Positions 61,546-64,000 of a stretch of DNA of 64,000 nt are shown here, piece after piece (position 1 is the stretch's first letter; every line of letters starts with the position of its first letter). The notes beneath the pieces were generated by a model. It made no database searches and was not told the origin of the DNA. It saw only the letters and a list, made by a program, of their open reading frames with translations. Both the position numbers and the translations under genes were made by a program. The DNA is taken from positions 372,001-436,000 of the forward strand of contig NZ_JANTEZ010000002.1 in NCBI RefSeq assembly GCF_024978135.1, written 5' to 3'. This DNA is from Herbiconiux gentiana. GTDB lineage: Bacteria > Actinomycetota > Actinomycetes > Actinomycetales > Microbacteriaceae.

Positions 61546-61824
61546 TCAGGAAGCCAGCGGCTCCCGTTCGGGTCGCTCGACGCGCGGCGAGACCTCGGCC
61601 CAGACCTCGTCGAGCGACAGCCCGAGCACGCCCGCGACGGCCGCGATCGTCGAGAACGCCGGCGTCGCCACCCGCCCCGACTCGATCTTGCGCAGCGTCT
61701 CGGGCGACAGCCCGGCGTCGAGGGCCGTCTCGAGCAGCGCACGATCGCCCCGCGCCCGCCGCAGCAGGGCGCCGAGCCGGCGCCCGCGCTCGACCTCGGC
61801 GGGGGTGAGCGGCAAGCGGACCAT
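61546..61824 (-). CDS. XRE-family regulator paired with methionine aminopeptidase
   Basis: Small DNA-binding protein of 92 aa: HTH at about 17-70 (RRLGALLRRARGDRALLE, GLSPETLRKIESGRVATPAFSTIAAVAGVLGLSLDEVW). No extra ligand domain. Divergent from the Map gene with 75 bp between containing a repeated GGGATAGT sequence. This HTH-Map pairing with overlapping promoters suggests direct control of the aminopeptidase. Confidence 0.9.
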   Translation of the reverse strand: MVRLPLTPAEVERGRRLGALLRRARGDRALLETALDAGLSPETLRKIESGRVATPAFSTIAAVAGVLGLSLDEVWAEVSPRVERPEREPLAS

Positions 61825-61846
61825 GCGTCGATCCTACCGCGTCGTC

Positions 61847-61873
61847 GGGATAGTATTACCGGGATAGTTATCC
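61847..61873. promoter_or_regulatory. Repeated operator-like sites between XRE and Map genes
   Basis: GGGATAGT occurs at 61847-61854 and 61861-61868, 14 bases apart; the second is part of GGATAGTTATCC (61862-61873), palindromic arms GGATA/TATCC. TAGTAT (61851-61856, plus) and TACTAT (61855-61850, minus) are possible -10 boxes of the divergent genes, lying inside the repeats. Confidence 0.6.
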
Positions 61874-61899
61874 GACGGCTATCGCGAGACGGAGACCGG

Positions 61900-62667
61900 A
61901 TGATCGAGATACTGAGCCCGCGCGAGCTGCCCCGGGCGCGTGCCGCCGGAGCCCTGGTGGGCCGCATCCTGCACGAGCTGCGGGGCCGTGCGACCGTCGG
62001 CACGAGTCTGCTCGAGATCGACGGCTGGGCTCGGGAGCGCATCCTGGAAGCCGGCGCCGAGTCGTGCTACGTCGACTACGCCCCCTCCTTCGGCAGCGGC
62101 CCCTTCGGCCACTGGATCTGCACCTCGGTGAACGACGCCGTGCTGCACGGGATGCCCTCGGCCCAGATGCTGGCCGACGGCGACCTCCTGACCCTCGACC
62201 TCGCCCTCTCGCTCGACGGGGTGGTGGCCGACGCGGCGGTCAGCTTCCTCGTGGGCGACACGCGGCCGCCCGGGAGCGTGGCCCTCATCGACGCCACCGA
62301 ACGGGCCCTCGCCGCCGGCATCGCCGCCGCCGAGCCCGGCGCCCGCATCGGCGACCTCTCGCACGCCATCGGCACGGTACTCACCGAGGCCGGCTACCAC
62401 GTCAGCACCGAGTTCGGCGGACACGGCGTCGGCTCGACCATGCACCAGGACCCGCACGTCTCGAACATCGGCCGGCCCGGCCGCGGCTACCGCCTGCGCC
62501 CGGGGCTGCTGCTCGCCCTCGAACCCTGGGCCATGATCGGCACCGACCGCCTGGTCACCGACCCCGACGGCTGGACGCTGCGCAGCGCCACCGGCAGCCG
62601 CACCGCCCACACCGAGCACACGATCGCGATCACCGCCGCCGGCCCCGAGATCCTCACCCGCCCCTGA
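61900..62667 (+). CDS. map: Type I methionine aminopeptidase
   Basis: Removes N-terminal Met from proteins; 255 aa, usual length for a bacterial MetAP. Metal ligands are in place: the two Asp in LTLDLALSLDGVVADAAVSF, His in GGHGVGSTMH, Glu in LALEPWAMI and Glu in AHTEHTIAIT. His near GHWICTSVNDAVLHGMP is the substrate-binding one. GGAG lies five bases before the ATG. It is probably an accessory copy, since most actinobacteria keep another map near ribosomal genes. Divergent from a small XRE regulator. Confidence 0.93.
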   Translation: MIEILSPRELPRARAAGALVGRILHELRGRATVGTSLLEIDGWARERILEAGAESCYVDYAPSFGSGPFGHWICTSVNDAVLHGMPSAQMLADGDLLTLDLALSLDGVVADAAVSFLVGDTRPPGSVALIDATERALAAGIAAAEPGARIGDLSHAIGTVLTEAGYHVSTEFGGHGVGSTMHQDPHVSNIGRPGRGYRLRPGLLLALEPWAMIGTDRLVTDPDGWTLRSATGSRTAHTEHTIAITAAGPEILTRP

Positions 62668-62763
62668 CCGCACCGAGCGCCGGGGCCGCTACAAATTGCA
62701 CACCATCGACACGTCACCGCTGACGAAGATCGCCGAGCGGTGGCCCGACCGGAAGGCACCCTC

Positions 62764-63153
62764 TTGAAGATCCAGACCATGAGCATCTTCGTCGACGATC
62801 AGCAGCAGGCGCTCGACTTCTACACCGGCGCGCTGGGTTTCGCCGTGGCCGCCGACGTGCCGCTCGGCGACCATCGCTGGCTCACCGTCGTCGACCCCGA
62901 CCGGCCGGACGGTACCCAGCTCTCGCTGGAGCCGAAGGGTCATCCGGCGGTGGGGCCGTTCACCGCAGCTCTGGCCTCTGACGGCATCCCGTTCTGTCAG
63001 CTCGGGGTCGACGACGTGCAGGCCGAGTACGACCGCCTGACCGCGCTCGGCGTGACCTTCACGCAGCCGCCCACCGACTACGGGCCGGTGATCGTCGCCG
63101 TACTCGACGACACCTGCGGCAATCTGGTGCAGCTCGCCCAGCAGACCGGCTAG
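62764..63153 (+). CDS. Glyoxalase/VOC family protein
   Basis: Protein of 129 aa, single VOC domain pair: KIQTMSIFVDDQQQALDFYTG, then GDHRWLTVVDPDRPDGTQLSLEP and DTCGNLVQLAQ. The TTG at 62764 is chosen because GGAAGG lies seven bases upstream and the family starts with KI; the in-frame GTG at 62740 would precede the ribosome site. Resembles VOC proteins of glyoxalase/bleomycin-resistance groups, substrate unknown. Its stop shares CTAG (63150-63153) with the stop of the convergent dehydrogenase. Confidence 0.9.
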   Translation: MKIQTMSIFVDDQQQALDFYTGALGFAVAADVPLGDHRWLTVVDPDRPDGTQLSLEPKGHPAVGPFTAALASDGIPFCQLGVDDVQAEYDRLTALGVTFTQPPTDYGPVIVAVLDDTCGNLVQLAQQTG

Positions 63154-64000
63154 ACGGCCACGACGGCGACCGGGGCCGGGGCGGAGAGCTCCACGTGGGC
63201 CTTGATGACGCCCCGCTGCGCGCGGGCGGTGGCCACCGCATCCGTCGCCTCGTCGATGCCGTAGACGTGGGTGATCAGGGGCGACAGGTCGATGCCCGAG
63301 CTCGCCAGGAAGCGGAGGGTCTGCGGCCACACGCCGGGCGAGCCGATCGAGCCCGTGATCGTGAGCTCCTTCGACTGGATCAGGCCGAGCGGCGCCGGCG
63401 CCGAGCGGCCCACGTCGATGCCGATGTAGGCGATGCGCCCGCGGAAGGCGGCCAGCTCGAGCGCCGTCGCCATCACCTCGGGGCGGCCCGAGCACTCCAC
63501 CACGACGTCGGCGCCGCGCGAGCCCGAGAGGCGGTCGAGGGTGGCGGCAGCGTCGTCCGGATGCACGGCCTCGACGGCCCCGAGTGCGACCGCGACCGCG
63601 CGGCGCTCCTCCGAGGGCTCGACGACGATCGTCGTGGCCCCGAGGGCGGCCGCGGCGGCGGTCACCGCGAGCCCGATGGGCCCGGCGCCGAGCACCACGA
63701 GCACGTCGCTGCCGTTGACGTTGCCCACCCGCATCAGCGCGTAGTACGCGACACTGAACGGCTCGACGAGGGCGCCTGCAGCCCAGGACAGCTCCTCGGG
63801 GAGACGGTGCAGCCAGGCGGGCTTCGCCACGAAGTACTCGGCGGCGGCGCCGGAGATGGAGAAGCCGAAGTGGTCGTCGCCGATCACGCACTCCCCCACC
63901 ACGCGGTCGCCCACGGCGAACTCGGTGACGGCCGAGCCGACGGCGGCCACCTCGCCCGACCACTCGTGACCGGGGATCACCGGGTACTCGAACGGGATGA
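63150..64000 (-). CDS. Medium-chain (zinc-type) dehydrogenase, 5'-truncated by the window edge
   Basis: MDR dehydrogenase cut at its N-terminus: the frame IPFEYPVIPGHEWSGEVAAVG is open to the right edge. The visible 283 aa contain the GHEWSGE motif (catalytic zinc region), a nucleotide motif VVLGAGPIGLAVTAAAAALG and VVECSGRPEV. The structural-zinc cysteine lobe is not evident after GDRVVGECVIG, unlike the dehydrogenase at 37450. Substrate unknown; related to sorbitol/idonate-type enzymes. Confidence 0.9.
   Translation of the reverse strand, partial: IPFEYPVIPGHEWSGEVAAVGSAVTEFAVGDRVVGECVIGDDHFGFSISGAAAEYFVAKPAWLHRLPEELSWAAGALVEPFSVAYYALMRVGNVNGSDVLVVLGAGPIGLAVTAAAAALGATTIVVEPSEERRAVAVALGAVEAVHPDDAAATLDRLSGSRGADVVVECSGRPEVMATALELAAFRGRIAYIGIDVGRSAPAPLGLIQSKELTITGSIGSPGVWPQTLRFLASSGIDLSPLITHVYGIDEATDAVATARAQRGVIKAHVELSAPAPVAVVAV

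Noticed and set aside
63150-63153. Shared CTAG as overlapping stops of convergent genes
   Set aside because: Real, but a four-base coincidence common in compact genomes; kept only as a note in the gene entries.

Overview
The window is a 64 kb chromosomal stretch from a high-GC Gram-positive bacterium, most likely a member of the Actinomycetota family Microbacteriaceae. The reasons are the very high GC at third codon positions, secreted proteins built on cell wall-binding repeat 2 (CWB2) modules, a MarP-type membrane protease, a 13E12-type DUF222/HNH gene, and many GTG starts and ATGA/GTGA stop-start overlaps. The assignment is inferred from gene families and composition, not from a marker gene. 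Both ends cut through genes: purF on the left and a medium-chain dehydrogenase on the right. No rRNA, tRNA, CRISPR array, prophage or transposase gene was seen.

Layout. 1-4.2 kb: 3' part of purF, a NUDIX hydrolase and a bifunctional penicillin-binding protein. 4.3-6.1 kb: a DUF222/HNH endonuclease gene with a leaderless promoter, followed by a long inverted repeat and about 270 bp of G-rich degenerate repeats. 6.1-13 kb (mostly minus strand): lipoprotein, GABA-type aminotransferase, a YgiB-like lipoprotein coupled to a YgiC-like glutathionylspermidine synthase homologue, an aldo/keto reductase and lipB-lipA. 13-19.2 kb is a stress-defence block: DsbA-like protein without its redox motif, paired SMR exporters, ohr/ohrR with a divergent ring-cleavage-type VOC gene, and a fur-type regulator coupled to catalase behind a 41 bp palindrome. 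19.2-24 kb: a 1600-residue secreted nuclease/5'-nucleotidase anchored by three CWB2 repeats. 24.2-27.6 kb: a large LuxR-type ATPase regulator, then purS-purQ. 27.7-37.2 kb: amino-acid permease, small regulators and enzymes, MarP-like protease, glutathione peroxidase, two coupled CWB2-only proteins behind a structured leader, and a HemK-like methyltransferase with an internal duplication.

37.3-44.6 kb holds a 36-codon membrane peptide, then a minus-strand sugar uptake operon of permease, binding lipoprotein, an ATPase-permease fusion and a zinc dehydrogenase, with a divergent PRISE-type reductase. 44.7-54.9 kb: PHP phosphoesterase, unknown membrane proteins, aldo/keto reductases, a LysR/MFS divergent pair, MarR, small membrane proteins, an ArsR-arsenate-reductase-like fusion and a PadR regulator. 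55-64 kb: three coupled glycosyltransferases, a TetR-like regulator, an old yellow enzyme, a DUF808 protein, an XRE regulator divergent from a methionine aminopeptidase, a VOC protein and the partial dehydrogenase.

Three themes link the genes: peroxide and electrophile defence (catalase/Fur, Ohr/OhrR, glutathione peroxidase, OYE, several aldo/keto reductases and VOC proteins), cell-envelope work (PBP, CWB2 proteins, glycosyltransferases, MarP), and purine salvage and synthesis (purF, purS, purQ and the secreted nucleotidase). The clearest non-coding signals are a hairpin that hides the Shine-Dalgarno sequence of the first CWB2-only gene, the fur/catalase palindrome, and the inverted repeat and G-rich array behind the HNH gene.
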